42,956 nucleotides of DNA from an uncultured Sphingomonas sp. (GTDB taxonomy: Bacteria; Pseudomonadota; Alphaproteobacteria; Sphingomonadales; Sphingomonadaceae), in contig NZ_CAJYQD010000012.1 in NCBI RefSeq assembly GCF_913776855.1, positions 1-42,956 of the forward strand. Reading direction: 5' to 3'. How positions within the stretch are numbered: the stretch's first letter is position 1; each line of letters opens with the position of its first letter. Below are positions 31,825 through 40,945 of this stretch, piece by piece. A program made the position numbers and the translations under genes. Below the pieces are notes generated by a model that saw nothing but the letters and a program-made list of their open reading frames with translations, ran no database searches and was not told where the DNA came from.

Positions 31825-32631
31825 TTACGCCACAGCGTCCGGCACGGTCGCTTCGTCGAAGAACAACGCCTGGCTGATCGCGGCCTTGACCGTCGAGCGC
31901 TGGAACGGCTTCGTGATCAGGAACGTCGGTTCGGGCCGTTCGCCCGTCAGCAGGCGTTCGGGGAAGGCGGTGATGAAGATCACGGGCACATTGAATTCCG
32001 ACAGGATGTCCTTGACCGCATCGATGCCCGAACTGTCGTCGGCCAGCTGGATGTCGGCCAGCACCAGGCCCGGCCGATCCTGCATCGCCAGGGCCACCGC
32101 TTCGTCGCGGGTTACCGCCACGCCGGTCACGTCATGCCCCAGATCGCGGACGATCTGTTCGAGATCCATCGCGATCAGCGGCTCGTCCTCGATGATCATC
32201 ACGCGCGAACGTGTCTGCTGCTCGATTTCGCGCAACGCTTCGGCGACCAGTTCCTCGACCTCTTCGGGGCTGGCCTCGATCAGATAGGCCGCATCCTCGG
32301 TCGTGAATCCTTCCATTGCGGTCAGCAACAGCGCCTGGCGCGACAGCGGCGCGATACGCGCAAGCCGCGCCTGCGCGATGGCTTCGTTGTCGGTGCCCGA
32401 CGCGCTGGCAGCGCCGAATGCCTCGGGCTGCGACGATGCCCAGATCGCCTGGAACGTGCGGTACAGGCCGAGGCGGGGGTCGACGTCGCGCGGGAATTCT
32501 TCCGGCGCGGCCACGATCGCTTCCAGCGTCGCGCGGACATACTGGTCCCCCTCGGTCTGGCTGCCGGTAAGCGCTCGGGCGTAGCGCCGGAGAAAGGGAA
32601 GGTGCGGCGCAAGCTGCTGTCCGAGCGACAT
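31825..32631 (-). CDS. phyR: Anti-anti-sigma response regulator PhyR
   Basis: 268 residues: an N-terminal sigma-factor-like domain (1-140, with sigma-2- and sigma-4-like helices that mimic EcfG) joined to a C-terminal receiver domain (144-262). Receiver residues: acidic pair E148/D149, phosphoacceptor D193 (LADIQL), T221 with the AFPERLLTG loop, and K241 (TKPF). When phosphorylated it binds NepR and frees EcfG. The start at 32631 gives the canonical MSLGQQLAPHLPFLRR; a longer in-frame extension to 32697 has no family support. It is divergent from nepR across 247 bases. Confidence 0.96.
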   Translation of the reverse strand: MSLGQQLAPHLPFLRRYARALTGSQTEGDQYVRATLEAIVAAPEEFPRDVDPRLGLYRTFQAIWASSQPEAFGAASASGTDNEAIAQARLARIAPLSRQALLLTAMEGFTTEDAAYLIEASPEEVEELVAEALREIEQQTRSRVMIIEDEPLIAMDLEQIVRDLGHDVTGVAVTRDEAVALAMQDRPGLVLADIQLADDSSGIDAVKDILSEFNVPVIFITAFPERLLTGERPEPTFLITKPFQRSTVKAAISQALFFDEATVPDAVA

Positions 32632-32743
32632 GGTCAGGTAATTCTCCTTCGATGCGCCGCCTGCGGGGCGGACGGCGCGAATCCCAAAAATATCCACGAA
32701 ACGGCAAGGAGAAGACGCCTCCCCCGAGTTCGCGTCAGGTCAT

Positions 32744-32768
32744 GGAACCAACGAGCGCGTCTTTAGTT
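32744..32768 (+). promoter_or_regulatory. Candidate EcfG promoter of nepR-phyP
   Basis: GGAAC (32744-32748), 16-base spacer, AGTT (32765-32768, followed by T): a perfect -35 and a one-mismatch -10 for EcfG. It lies about 110 bases upstream of nepR, in the direction of nepR-phyP, and would give positive autoregulation of the locus. Confidence 0.6.
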
Positions 32769-32878
32769 TCATGTGCGCCTGACGCGCTGAACCAAGGTCG
32801 CCTTGAAGCCGTCCGGCAAGGGATTCTACAGTTTCGTACCGGAAATCTGGTTCGGGTATCGGGGGAAGGCATTGCTTC

Positions 32879-33052
32879 GTGAAGGATGGTGAACAGGCGG
32901 CCAAGCAGTCGAACGCGAACCCACCGGCAACGCTTTCATCGGACAAGAAGGATTCGTCGAGCCTGGGGAACGCTCTGCGCGCCGTCTATCAGGATGCCGC
33001 TGGCGAGGCCGTGCCAGACGAGATGCTCGACCTGCTGAGCAAGCTGAAATAG
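32879..33052 (+). CDS. nepR: Anti-sigma factor NepR
   Basis: 57 residues from a GTG start, after a GGGGGAAGG ribosome site about ten bases upstream. The N-terminal 26 residues are polar and probably disordered; the core LGNALRAVYQD (29-39) and PDEMLDLLSKLK (46-57) are the two NepR helices that wrap EcfG or the PhyR sigma-like domain. It lies between divergent phyR and the sensor gene, 10 bases before the latter, the expected position. It was easy to miss because of its length and GTG start. Confidence 0.88.
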   Translation: MKDGEQAAKQSNANPPATLSSDKKDSSSLGNALRAVYQDAAGEAVPDEMLDLLSKLK

Positions 33053-33062
33053 CTCTAACGGT

Positions 33063-34643
33063 GTGACGACATCCCCTCCTGCCCGGCGTGCCGCGCCTAG
33101 CCCGGCTGCCGCGCTGCGCCGCGCGCCGACCGGCGCCAAGCTAATGCTGATCCTCAGCGCGGCGTTGCTGCCGCTCGCGCTGATTGCCTTGTTCGCCACG
33201 TTGCAGACATCGCGTATCGCTGACGTCGACCTGCGCGCGCGGTTGCGCGTGGCGGCGACCGAAGCGTCACGCGCGCTGGCGATCGAACTGGTCGGCGACA
33301 TGACCGCGCTTCGCGTCGCGATGACCGCCTTGTCGACCGACCCGGCAAATTCACCGAGCTGCGCCCGTGTCGAAGGCGTTTTTGCGCAACAGACCTCGGT
33401 CGGCGCACGCTTCGGCATCTATTCGGCCGATGGTCGCCTCGTCTGCGGCACCGCCATTCCGGTGCAGATGGTGGGCGTGCCGGACGCAGGCGGCGTTCGG
33501 GCGCAGGTCGTTCCCGATGCGGGGCTGGTCCTCGACATTCGCGGCGTCAGTTCGGCACGGGCCGTGGCGTTTTTTCCGGTCACGATGTTGCGCGAACTGG
33601 CACAGCCCAGCGGATTCGCCACCCCGTACGAAGGGGGCCTGCGCCACGGTACCGACGCAGAGCTGCTGCTGTCGCAGCTGCCGGAACAGGGCGGCATCGA
33701 TCGGCGGGAACGGGTCGAGATTCCGCTGGGGATCGACGACTTGGCCTTTACCATGGCGGTGCGACGCGCGCCGTTCACGTCCTCCGCGATCATTGCGATG
33801 CTGTTGCCGCTGGTCATGTGGATCGCGGCGACCGGCATTGGCTGGTTCGTGGTCGACCGGCTGCTGATCCGGCCGCTGCGGCGCCTGCGCGATGATATCG
33901 AACGCTATCGTCCCGGCAACTCGATGGCCGACGTCAATCTGGGCGCGGTGCCGGCGCAGGAGATCGCTGATCTGGGTGAGACGTTCCAGGAACTGACCCA
34001 TACCGTCGAACGCCACGAACAATCGATGGCGGACGGGCTAGTGCGCCAGACGAAGCTGACCCGCGAAGTGCATCACCGGGTGAAGAATAACCTGCAGGTC
34101 ATTGCCAGCCTCATCAATTTTCACGCCCGCAGCGCCCATGGTGCAGCGGCGGCCGATGCCTATGCCACCATCCAGCGGCGGGTAGATGCGCTGGCGGTCG
34201 TCCACCGGCACCATTACGCCGAGATGGAGGAAAATCGCGGGTTGGAGCTGAAGTCGGTGATCGGTGAACTGGCATCGAACATCCGCGCCACCGCGTCGGG
34301 CAGCGCTACCAGGCTCGGCATTACGCTGCATGTCGAATCGGTGCTGGTGACGCAGGATGTCGCGGTAGCCGTTTCTTTCCTGCTGACCGAACTGATCGAA
34401 CTTGCCGTGTCGGTGAACCCACAGGCGCAGATCGGCATTTCGCTGCGCCATGTCGCCGACACCGATACGGCCGTCCTGCGTGCGACATCGCCGGCACTGG
34501 TCGAAAGCGAGGAGCTGGAGGCGCTGGTCGCCAGCCGGTACGGCCGGATCATCCTCGGTCTCTCACGCCAGTTGCGGGCACCGTTGCACCATGATCCGCT
34601 GACCGGCGCCTATGAGATCGTGATCGCCGCCCGCGCCGGTTGA
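33063..34643 (+). CDS. PhyP-type HisKA_2 sensor protein with degenerate ATPase domain
   Basis: 526 residues. First membrane helix at about 27-47, an extracytoplasmic sensing region to about 240, a second helix at about 243-265, a HAMP-like linker, then a HisKA_2 dimerisation segment with EVHHRVKNNLQVI (H337/H338). The ATPase part is degenerate: the N box reads ELIELAVSV without its asparagine, and no DNGxG or GxGL glycine boxes are seen. That fits PhyP, described in Sphingomonas as acting as a phosphatase on PhyR rather than as a kinase. GTG start at 33063, ten bases after nepR. The input signal is unknown. Confidence 0.85.
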   Translation: MTTSPPARRAAPSPAAALRRAPTGAKLMLILSAALLPLALIALFATLQTSRIADVDLRARLRVAATEASRALAIELVGDMTALRVAMTALSTDPANSPSCARVEGVFAQQTSVGARFGIYSADGRLVCGTAIPVQMVGVPDAGGVRAQVVPDAGLVLDIRGVSSARAVAFFPVTMLRELAQPSGFATPYEGGLRHGTDAELLLSQLPEQGGIDRRERVEIPLGIDDLAFTMAVRRAPFTSSAIIAMLLPLVMWIAATGIGWFVVDRLLIRPLRRLRDDIERYRPGNSMADVNLGAVPAQEIADLGETFQELTHTVERHEQSMADGLVRQTKLTREVHHRVKNNLQVIASLINFHARSAHGAAAADAYATIQRRVDALAVVHRHHYAEMEENRGLELKSVIGELASNIRATASGSATRLGITLHVESVLVTQDVAVAVSFLLTELIELAVSVNPQAQIGISLRHVADTDTAVLRATSPALVESEELEALVASRYGRIILGLSRQLRAPLHHDPLTGAYEIVIAARAG

Positions 34644-34652
34644 CCCAGCGCG

Positions 34653-35288
34653 TCAGCGCAGCCCGAGCAGCTTGTGCGTCTGGAGCGACAGGCGCCATTT
34701 CGGACGGTCCATCGCGAAATCGACGGCCGCATCGCGATGGATCGCTTCCATGCCGATCGCGTCCATCGGCTGGACCAGATGGTGGGCGAAGTCCCATCGT
34801 TCCATGGCGTCGACGTCGATGCCCTCCTGCGGCCAGACCAGCTTCAGCTCGTCACCCTTCCGCTGGACCACATCGCTACCCGCCTTGGGACTGACGCAAA
34901 CCCAATCGATGCCGGGATGCGCCGCGATGGTGCCGTTGCTTTCGATCGCGATCGTGAAGCCGGCATCGTGCAAGGTTTCGACCAACGCGTCATCGACCTG
35001 GAGCATCGGCTCCCCACCGGTCAGCACAACGAAACGACGGGTTTCGCCGCTACCCCACTGCGCCACCACCGCAGCGACCAAGGCGGCCGCGTCGGCGAAC
35101 TTGCCGCCGCCAATACCATCGGTGCCGACAAAGTCGGTGTCGCAGAAGCGGCAGACTGCCGTCGCCCGATCCTGTTCGCGCCCGGTCCATAGATTACACC
35201 CGGCAAAGCGCACGAAGACCGCGCGGCGGCCGGCGTGGACCCCTTCCCCCTGCAGGGTCAGGAACATTTCCTTGACGGAATAGGTCAT
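34653..35288 (-). CDS. queE: 7-carboxy-7-deazaguanine synthase
   Basis: 211-residue radical SAM enzyme of queuosine/preQ0 synthesis, converting CPH4 to CDG. Its cluster ligands are C31, C46 and C49, a C-x14-C-x2-C spacing typical of QueE instead of C-x3-C-x2-C. The N-terminal [13 protein letters not shown] and the GGEPML segment that binds SAM support it. The start at 35288 overlaps the end of queC by four bases, so translation is coupled. Confidence 0.94.
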   Translation of the reverse strand: MTYSVKEMFLTLQGEGVHAGRRAVFVRFAGCNLWTGREQDRATAVCRFCDTDFVGTDGIGGGKFADAAALVAAVVAQWGSGETRRFVVLTGGEPMLQVDDALVETLHDAGFTIAIESNGTIAAHPGIDWVCVSPKAGSDVVQRKGDELKLVWPQEGIDVDAMERWDFAHHLVQPMDAIGMEAIHRDAAVDFAMDRPKWRLSLQTHKLLGLR

Positions 35289-35986
35289 CGACCGGCGTCG
35301 GGCCGTTCGGCGTAGCGGGTCGGATCGGGCAACCCCGCCTCAACGAAGCCGCGCGCGCGCAGGCGGCAGCTGTCGCAGCGCCCGCAATGCAATTCACCCA
35401 CCGGGTCGTAACAGGACCAGCTCATGCCGGCGTCGATGCCCAGCCGATCCGCTTCGCGCGCGATATCGGCCTTGGTCATGTGCTGCAGTGGCGCGTGGAT
35501 CCGGAACCGGTCGCCCTCGACCCCCGCTCGCGTGGCCAGTTCGGCCAACGTCTCGAACCCGGCGATGAATTCCGGACGGCAATCGGGATAGCCCGAATAA
35601 TCGAGCGCGTTGACGCCGATCCACAGGTCGCGTGCGCCCGCGGCCTCGGCCCATCCCAGCGCGAGGCTGAGAAAGATCGTGTTGCGCGCCGGGACGTAGG
35701 TCACCGGGATCACGTCCGCTTCGACGCCGTCCTTCGGCACCGCGATCGATGCGTCGGTCAGGGCCGATCCGCCAAAGGCCGAAAGGTCGAGCGGCAGGAC
35801 GACGTGGCGTTCGGCACCCAATGCCTTGGCGATCCGCCGGGCGGCGGCCAGTTCGACCAGATGCCGCTGGTTATAATCGATCGACAGTGCGAGCAGCCGA
35901 TGGCCAGCCTCTCGCGCCAGCGCCGCCGACACCATCGAGTCCAGTCCGCCCGACACCAGCACCACGCTGAAGGGAGTTTTCGTCAT
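35285..35986 (-). CDS. queC: 7-cyano-7-deazaguanine synthase
   Basis: 233-residue enzyme that makes preQ0 from CDG using ATP and ammonia. The PP-loop SGGLDS is at residues 12-17; a C-terminal zinc site with four cysteines (SCYDP, then CGRCDSC around residues 190-210) is intact. It sits just before queE in transcription order; queD and the later steps are elsewhere. I see no preQ1 riboswitch in the 155 bases upstream, but a hairpin terminator from the preceding gene lies there. Confidence 0.94.
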   Translation of the reverse strand: MTKTPFSVVLVSGGLDSMVSAALAREAGHRLLALSIDYNQRHLVELAAARRIAKALGAERHVVLPLDLSAFGGSALTDASIAVPKDGVEADVIPVTYVPARNTIFLSLALGWAEAAGARDLWIGVNALDYSGYPDCRPEFIAGFETLAELATRAGVEGDRFRIHAPLQHMTKADIAREADRLGIDAGMSWSCYDPVGELHCGRCDSCRLRARGFVEAGLPDPTRYAERPDAGR

Positions 35987-36030
35987 GCTGCGCCTGCTAA
36001 GGCTTTCACAAGGTCAGGGCAACCGCCCCG

Positions 36031-36059
36031 AAAAAGGGCGGGCCGCACAAGGGCGGCCC
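36031..36059 (-). terminator. Intrinsic terminator for the leftward small secreted-protein gene
   Basis: Read leftward, GGGCCGC (36059-36053) pairs with GCGGCCC (36046-36040) around a six-base loop, then GCCC and five T bases (36035-36031). It lies about 83 bases after the gene that stops at 36142. An overlapping alternative hairpin, CCGCCC/GGGCGG (36023-36041), would exclude it. Confidence 0.6.
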
Positions 36060-36141
36060 GGAGGAGTTTCATGCTTAGGGATAACATGCATGTCCCGTCA
36101 GAACATGACCGTTTCCTACATCACCGACGCTAAACATGCGC

Positions 36142-36558
36142 TTAACGACCGCGCGGACCACAATTACCCATGCGACGCGCCTCGAACGCATCGGCAAAGG
36201 GCATCCCGTCGACGATCCCCTCGCTTTCGATGCGCAGCGTACGCGGCGTGTCGACATGGATCGTGGTGCGAACATGGCCGGCGCCGGGACAGGTATAATG
36301 TACCGTGGCGATGCGCGGCGTATCCTCGATCACGAACCGGGTGCATTGCGCCGACCGGAGCCGCAGCCGGAACAGGACGGCGGTGTCGGCAACGCAACTC
36401 TCGCGCGCAGCCTCGGCCGAACCGGGACTGCGCAGCGACCAGTTGCCAGGCGTTACGGCACGCATCGCCGCCAGCGTCGGCGCAGACGCGGACTGCGCTA
36501 CACCGGCCGATCCAATGGCCAGCGACGCCGCCAGCCCCCACCGCAGTCCCATCCCCAT
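36142..36558 (-). CDS. Small secreted hypothetical protein (possible DUF3617 type)
   Basis: 138 residues with a signal peptide (MGMGLRWGLAASLAIGSAGVAQSASA). The mature part has four cysteines (ESC, QCTRF, YTCPG, NCGPRGR) and a C-terminal stretch with alternating strands (TTIHVDTPRTLRIESEG). The spacing resembles DUF3617-type periplasmic proteins of sphingomonads, but I am not certain. It lies between hslO and queC on the same strand with a terminator after it, so it may be read from hslO. Function unknown. Confidence 0.62.
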   Translation of the reverse strand: MGMGLRWGLAASLAIGSAGVAQSASAPTLAAMRAVTPGNWSLRSPGSAEAARESCVADTAVLFRLRLRSAQCTRFVIEDTPRIATVHYTCPGAGHVRTTIHVDTPRTLRIESEGIVDGMPFADAFEARRMGNCGPRGR

Positions 36559-36579
36559 CGCCTGTCCCCCTTGGTCGCT

Positions 36580-37509
36580 TCAGGCCGCTATATCGGACAG
36601 CGCGAGCGGGAATTTCGTCGCACAGAAGGCGCAATCGACGGTGATGATCCCCTGTTCGTCCGCCATCGCCACCCGCTCTTCGGCAGGAAAGCGCGAAATA
36701 ACGCCGGCAATATAGTCCCGGTCACAGCGGCATCCGCGCGACAGGTCGGTGCTGGCCAGAACGCGAACCTCGCGCTCTTCGTTGAACAGCCGCCAGACCA
36801 GCGTCTCCAACGGAAGCATCGGGTCGGCCAGTTCGTCGGACCCCATGGTCGACCCGAGCGCCTCGACATGATGCCATTCGGGATGGTCGAGCCGGGTGTG
36901 CAACCGCTCGCGCCCCTCCTCACCCTCCGGCAGATGCTGCAGGAAGATACCGCCGGCAATCCGCTGGCCATTATCGTCGACACCTATGCCGAGCCGGACG
37001 AGCGATGGGATCTGTTCGGACTGGAGAAAGTAGCTTTCCGCCGCCTGCGCGACCGATTCGCCGTCGAGTGGCACGATGCCCTGATAGCGCTCGCCGGACG
37101 TCACCTGATCGAACGTGATCGCCAGATACCCCTGCCCGAACAGCGCGAACAGCGACGGATCCTCGCCCAGTTCGGCGAGCCGGTCGGCGTCGTAGTCGAC
37201 ATAGCCGCGCAGTTCGCCATTCTTATAGTCGCATACCATCAGGCGGATGATTCCGCCCTGCGTCTGCGCCTGCAGCGTCAACTGCCCCTCGGCTTCTTTC
37301 AGCGTCGATCCCAGCAGCGCGGTCAGCGCCAGCGATTCCGCCAGCAGCTTCTCGATCGGCGCGGGATAGGCATGGGCAGCCAGGATCGACTGGACGACCG
37401 GACCCAGCCGCACGACACGGCCACGGGCGTGATGATCGGGCAGCGTGAACCCGATCGCGCGATCGAGGTCGGGCAGGCGGACGGTATCGGACAAACGAAA
37501 GCTCCTCAT
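36580..37509 (-). CDS. hslO: Redox-regulated chaperone Hsp33
   Basis: 309 residues. Holdase chaperone that becomes active when its zinc site is oxidised. The zinc cysteines are C260 and C262 (CRC) and C293 and C296 (CAFC), the standard arrangement, here at the C-terminal end. The N-terminal domain contains the substrate-binding beta sheet and the GGIIRLMVCDYKNGELRGYV stretch. The start at 37509 follows an argF terminator, so hslO has its own promoter. Confidence 0.94.
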   Translation of the reverse strand: MRSFRLSDTVRLPDLDRAIGFTLPDHHARGRVVRLGPVVQSILAAHAYPAPIEKLLAESLALTALLGSTLKEAEGQLTLQAQTQGGIIRLMVCDYKNGELRGYVDYDADRLAELGEDPSLFALFGQGYLAITFDQVTSGERYQGIVPLDGESVAQAAESYFLQSEQIPSLVRLGIGVDDNGQRIAGGIFLQHLPEGEEGRERLHTRLDHPEWHHVEALGSTMGSDELADPMLPLETLVWRLFNEEREVRVLASTDLSRGCRCDRDYIAGVISRFPAEERVAMADEQGIITVDCAFCATKFPLALSDIAA

Positions 37510-37601
37510 GCCCCCTCAGGGGCAAACTGTGATCGATCACTCACATGGTGGCGCGCGGGACATTTCGCAAGCGCTTTGACGCTTGCCGCGTTCGCACATG
37601 C

Positions 37602-37647
37602 AAAAACCGGGCGGCCTGCGTCCCGTTACGGAACGCGGACCGCCCGG
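37602..37647 (-). terminator. Intrinsic terminator after argF
   Basis: Read leftward, CCGGGCGG (37647-37640) pairs with CCGCCCGG (37614-37607), with further inner pairing of GCGTTCC against GGGACGC, and is followed by five T (37606-37602). It lies 26 bases after the argF stop. Confidence 0.75.
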
Positions 37648-37672
37648 CAGCTTTGCCGGTCGTAATCGGCGA

Positions 37673-38590
37673 TCAGCCGATCAGGCCGAAGCACCAGCGT
37701 AGCACCGCCTTCTGCGCGTGGAGGCGGTTCTCCGCCTCCGACCAGATCAGCGATTGCGGCCCGTCGATGACATCGGGCGTCACTTCCTCGCCACGATGCG
37801 CGGGCAGGCAGTGGAGGAACACGGCGTCCGGCTTCGCGTGTGCCATCAATGCCGTATCAACCTGATAAGGAGCCATCGCCACCAGTTTCTGCTCGGCATG
37901 GGCCTGCCCCATCGAAATCCAGGTATCGGTGACGATCACATCGGCATCGCGCACCGCCGCGACCGGATCGCGAGTGATCGTCGCGCGACCACCCGCCGCC
38001 TCGATCACGTCCGGGGCGGGATCATAGCCTTCCGGGCAGGCGGCAATGACGTCGAAGCCCATCAGCGCGCCCGCCTCGACGATCGAGTGCAGCACATTGT
38101 TACCGTCGCCAAGCCATGCCCATTTCAGGCCGGGCAACGGCTTACCCGATTCGATTACGGTCAACAGGTCGGCGACGATCTGGCACGGATGCGAATGGTC
38201 GGTCAGGCCGTTGATGACCGGCACCGACGCATAGCGCGCCATTTCGTCCAGTTTGGCCGTATCGTCGGTCCGCACCATGATCGCGTCGCAATAGCCCGAC
38301 AGGACGCGAGCGGTATCGGCGACCGTCTCCCCGCGACCCAACTGCGTCGTGCCAGCGTCGAGTACCAGCGCCGATCCGCCGAGCTGGCGCATTGCCATGT
38401 CGAACGAGACGCGGGTGCGGGTCGAGGATTTTTCGAACACGCAGGCGAGCGTGTGGCCGGTAAGCGACGCATCGGCGTCGGCGCGGCCCTTCGGCCAGCC
38501 CTTGCGTGCCGCCTTCGCGTCGAGGGCGTCGTTCAGGATGGCGGCGATGCCGTCGGCACCGGCCGAGGCAAGATCGAGGAAATGGCGCAT
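37673..38590 (-). CDS. argF: Ornithine carbamoyltransferase
   Basis: 305 residues: joins carbamoyl phosphate to ornithine in arginine synthesis. Carbamoyl-phosphate motif STRTR at residues 56-60, ornithine-side motifs DTWISMGQ and [10 protein letters not shown] near the C-terminus. The start at 38590 gives the canonical MRHFLDL; the frame stays open upstream to 38734 only because it runs through a palindromic repeat that lies between argF and argD. argD precedes it in transcription order, and hslO follows behind a terminator. Confidence 0.95.
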   Translation of the reverse strand: MRHFLDLASAGADGIAAILNDALDAKAARKGWPKGRADADASLTGHTLACVFEKSSTRTRVSFDMAMRQLGGSALVLDAGTTQLGRGETVADTARVLSGYCDAIMVRTDDTAKLDEMARYASVPVINGLTDHSHPCQIVADLLTVIESGKPLPGLKWAWLGDGNNVLHSIVEAGALMGFDVIAACPEGYDPAPDVIEAAGGRATITRDPVAAVRDADVIVTDTWISMGQAHAEQKLVAMAPYQVDTALMAHAKPDAVFLHCLPAHRGEEVTPDVIDGPQSLIWSEAENRLHAQKAVLRWCFGLIG

Positions 38591-38600
38591 CTGGGTAAAA

Positions 38601-38727
38601 ATCCTCCCCGGCACGGGGAGGGGGACCGGCCGCAGGACGGTGGAGGGGGGCCTCCACCGGTGCTGCGCCATGATTTCATCCCCCTCCACCATGCTTCGCA
38701 TGGTCCCCCTCCCCGTTCCGGGGAGGA
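38601..38727. repeat. Composite palindromic repeat, copy 2
   Basis: The same block order as at 19004-19143: ATCCTCCCC (38601-38609), GGGGAGGGGGACC, GGTGGAGGGG, then CCCCTCCACCATG, ATGGTCCCCCTCCCC and GGGGAGGA (38720-38727). The copy fills the argD-argF gap and would form a long hairpin in the transcript. Confidence 0.8.
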
Positions 38728-38734
38728 GCGTCAA

Positions 38735-39925
38735 TCAATCGTCGGCGACCGGAACGTACACCCGTGCCGCTGCCGACAGCTTCTCCACCGCTTCCGCGAT
38801 ATGGCTCTCGTCAATCACCAGCGGCGGCAGCACGCGGACGACATTGTCGCCGGCGGCCACCGTCAGCAGGTTGTGATGATCGCGCAGATGGGCGACGAAG
38901 CGGCGGCTGTCCGACTTGAGCTTCAGACCCAGCATCAGCCCCATGCCCCGCACTTCCTGAAACAGATGGTCGTGGTTCGGGATCATCTGCTCCAGGCTGG
39001 ACCGCAGCCGATCACCCATCGCCTTCACATGGGCGAAGAAGCCTGGCTCCAGCATCACGTCCAGCACCGCCTGCCCCGCCGCCATGGCAAGCGGGTTGCC
39101 GCCATAGGTGGAGCCATGGGTGCCGAACACCATGCCCTTGGCCGCTTCCTCGGTAGCGAGGCACGCGCCGAACGGAAAGCCGCCGCCGATCCCCTTGGCG
39201 GCCGAAACGATGTCGGGCGTCACACCATACTGCTCATGCGCGAACAGCGTGCCGGTCCGGCCATAGCCGCACTGCACTTCATCGAGGACCAGCAACAGGC
39301 CGTGTTCGTCGCACGCCTTGCGCAGGCCGGTCAGGAATTCAGGCGTCGCGGTGCGCAGGCCGCCCTCCCCCTGCACCGGCTCGACCAGAAAGCCCGCCGT
39401 GCTGTCGTCGATCAGCGCCAGCGCGCCGTCCAGATCGTTGAACTCGGCATATTTGAAGTCGGGCAGCAGTGGTTCGAACCCGTCACGCATCTTGGCCTGG
39501 TTGGTGGCCGAGATGGTGCCGAGCGTCCGGCCGTGGAATGCCTGGTTGAAGGTAATCAGCGTATGCCGCTGCGGATTGCCATTGGCGAAATGGAAGCGGC
39601 GCGCGGTCTTGATCGCGCACTCGACTGCTTCGGCACCCGAATTGGTGAAGAACACCGTGTCGGCAAAGCTGTTGTCGACGATCCGTGCGGCAAGCGCCTC
39701 GCCCTGCGGCGAGCCATAGAGGTTGCTGACATGCATCAGCGTCGCGGCCTGTTCCTGGATCGCTTTCGTCAGGTGCGGGTGGCCGTGCCCCAGCGCATTG
39801 ACGGCGATGCCGGCGGCGAAGTCGAGATATTGCGTGCCGTCCTCACCATAAAGATAGCAGCCCTCGCCTCGGACCGGACGCACGCCGCACCGTGGATAGA
39901 CGGGCATGAGCGCGGGGGTCGTCAT
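38735..39925 (-). CDS. argD: Acetylornithine aminotransferase
   Basis: 396-residue PLP enzyme of the class-III aminotransferase family; converts N-acetylglutamate semialdehyde to acetylornithine and may also serve lysine synthesis. PLP lysine K244 (SAAKGIGGGF), D215 (VLDEVQCGYGRTG), and the GAEA phosphate-binding segment (97-100) are seen. It precedes argF in transcription order, separated by a palindromic repeat of about 127 bases. A terminator separates it from the permease gene upstream. Confidence 0.95.
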   Translation of the reverse strand: MTTPALMPVYPRCGVRPVRGEGCYLYGEDGTQYLDFAAGIAVNALGHGHPHLTKAIQEQAATLMHVSNLYGSPQGEALAARIVDNSFADTVFFTNSGAEAVECAIKTARRFHFANGNPQRHTLITFNQAFHGRTLGTISATNQAKMRDGFEPLLPDFKYAEFNDLDGALALIDDSTAGFLVEPVQGEGGLRTATPEFLTGLRKACDEHGLLLVLDEVQCGYGRTGTLFAHEQYGVTPDIVSAAKGIGGGFPFGACLATEEAAKGMVFGTHGSTYGGNPLAMAAGQAVLDVMLEPGFFAHVKAMGDRLRSSLEQMIPNHDHLFQEVRGMGLMLGLKLKSDSRRFVAHLRDHHNLLTVAAGDNVVRVLPPLVIDESHIAEAVEKLSAAARVYVPVADD

Positions 39926-39965
39926 CGAACTGCTCCTTCATGAGAAATATCGGCGTTCAAAACGC

Positions 39966-39990
39966 AAAAGGGCGGCCACGCCGGCCGCCC
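39966..39990 (-). terminator. Intrinsic terminator after the ABC-2 permease gene
   Basis: Read leftward, GGGCGGCC (39990-39983) pairs with GGCCGCCC (39977-39970), a perfect eight-base-pair stem with a five-base loop, followed by TTTT (39969-39966), GCG and more T. It lies 34 bases after the permease stop and separates that gene from argD. Confidence 0.8.
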
Positions 39991-40024
39991 GGAGCGGCGC
40001 TGTACCGCTCCTTGACTAGATTCG

Positions 40025-40861
40025 TCAATTCTTGAGCTTCCACCCCGAGCGCAGCAGCGCATAGCAGGCGACCGCCATCGCGATGTCGACCGCGAGGATC
40101 ACCGCGCCGCCCAGCAGCACCGGCGAATCGGCACGCTCTAGGAAACCGTAGCGGAAACCCGAGATGATGTAGAAGAACGGGTTCAGGTGGCTGATCGAGC
40201 GGAAGGTCGGGGTCAGCGCCTCTACCGAATAGAAGGTGCCCGACAACAACGTCAGTGGCCCGATGACGAAATTGGTGATCGCCGCGGCATGGTCGAACTT
40301 TTCCGCCCAGATCGATGTCATTACACCGGCAAGCGCGAGGAAAGTCGACCCGAACAGCCCGAACCACAGCACGGCGCCGGGATGCCGCGGCAGGACATGA
40401 ACACCCGGATACAGCAGCATCGCGCCCCACAGCACGAGGCCGACGAGGAACGCGCGGGTCACCGCGCCGCCGACCAGCGCGGCCAGCAACTCACCCGTCG
40501 ACAGCGGCGGCATCAGATAGTCGACCACCGTGCCCTGGATCTTGCCGACCAACAGCGCGAAGCTGGAATTGGCAAAGGCGTTGTTGAGCATCGCCATGGC
40601 GATCAGGCCCGGCGCGACGAAATCGGGGAACGGCACGCCTAGCACGGTACGCCCCGCCCCGCCCATCGCGACCGAAAAGATGACGAGGAACAACAGCGTC
40701 GTGACCGCCGGTGCCCAGATGGTCTGAAGCTGCACCTTGAAGAAACGGCGCACCTCCTTGATATAGAGCGTGCGCAGCCCACCCCAGTTCACGTTCCGGA
40801 TGACCGGCACGCCGGGGTCGGCGATGATGATTTTTGCGCGCGACGGGGATTGTTCCTGCAT
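40025..40861 (-). CDS. ABC-2 type transporter permease
   Basis: 278-residue inner-membrane protein with six hydrophobic segments (about residues 40-60, 75-95, 125-150, 160-180, 188-208 and 245-268). The SISHLNPFFYIISGFRYGF stretch before the last helix is the ABC-2 membrane family signature seen in YadH-like permeases. The ATP-binding subunit would normally be adjacent but none is in the window. The start at 40861 is inferred from the MQEQSPSRAK leader. Substrate (drug, polysaccharide or lipid) unknown. Divergent from gcrA across 84 bases. Confidence 0.88.
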   Translation of the reverse strand: MQEQSPSRAKIIIADPGVPVIRNVNWGGLRTLYIKEVRRFFKVQLQTIWAPAVTTLLFLVIFSVAMGGAGRTVLGVPFPDFVAPGLIAMAMLNNAFANSSFALLVGKIQGTVVDYLMPPLSTGELLAALVGGAVTRAFLVGLVLWGAMLLYPGVHVLPRHPGAVLWFGLFGSTFLALAGVMTSIWAEKFDHAAAITNFVIGPLTLLSGTFYSVEALTPTFRSISHLNPFFYIISGFRYGFLERADSPVLLGGAVILAVDIAMAVACYALLRSGWKLKN

Positions 40862-40945
40862 GGCTGTGTCGCCTAATCGCTGGCGCGCGCGGCGGCAAGG
40901 ATCATGGTCGTCTGCGCGGTCACGAAGTGAAGGACGAAGACGGGC

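Noticed and set aside
35987..36141. preQ1 riboswitch upstream of queC
   Set aside because: No preQ1 aptamer pattern is seen; the hairpins there fit a terminator of the preceding leftward gene.
38591..38734. N-terminal extension of argF to 38734
   Set aside because: The extra codons translate the palindromic repeat; the canonical MRHFLDL start is at 38590.
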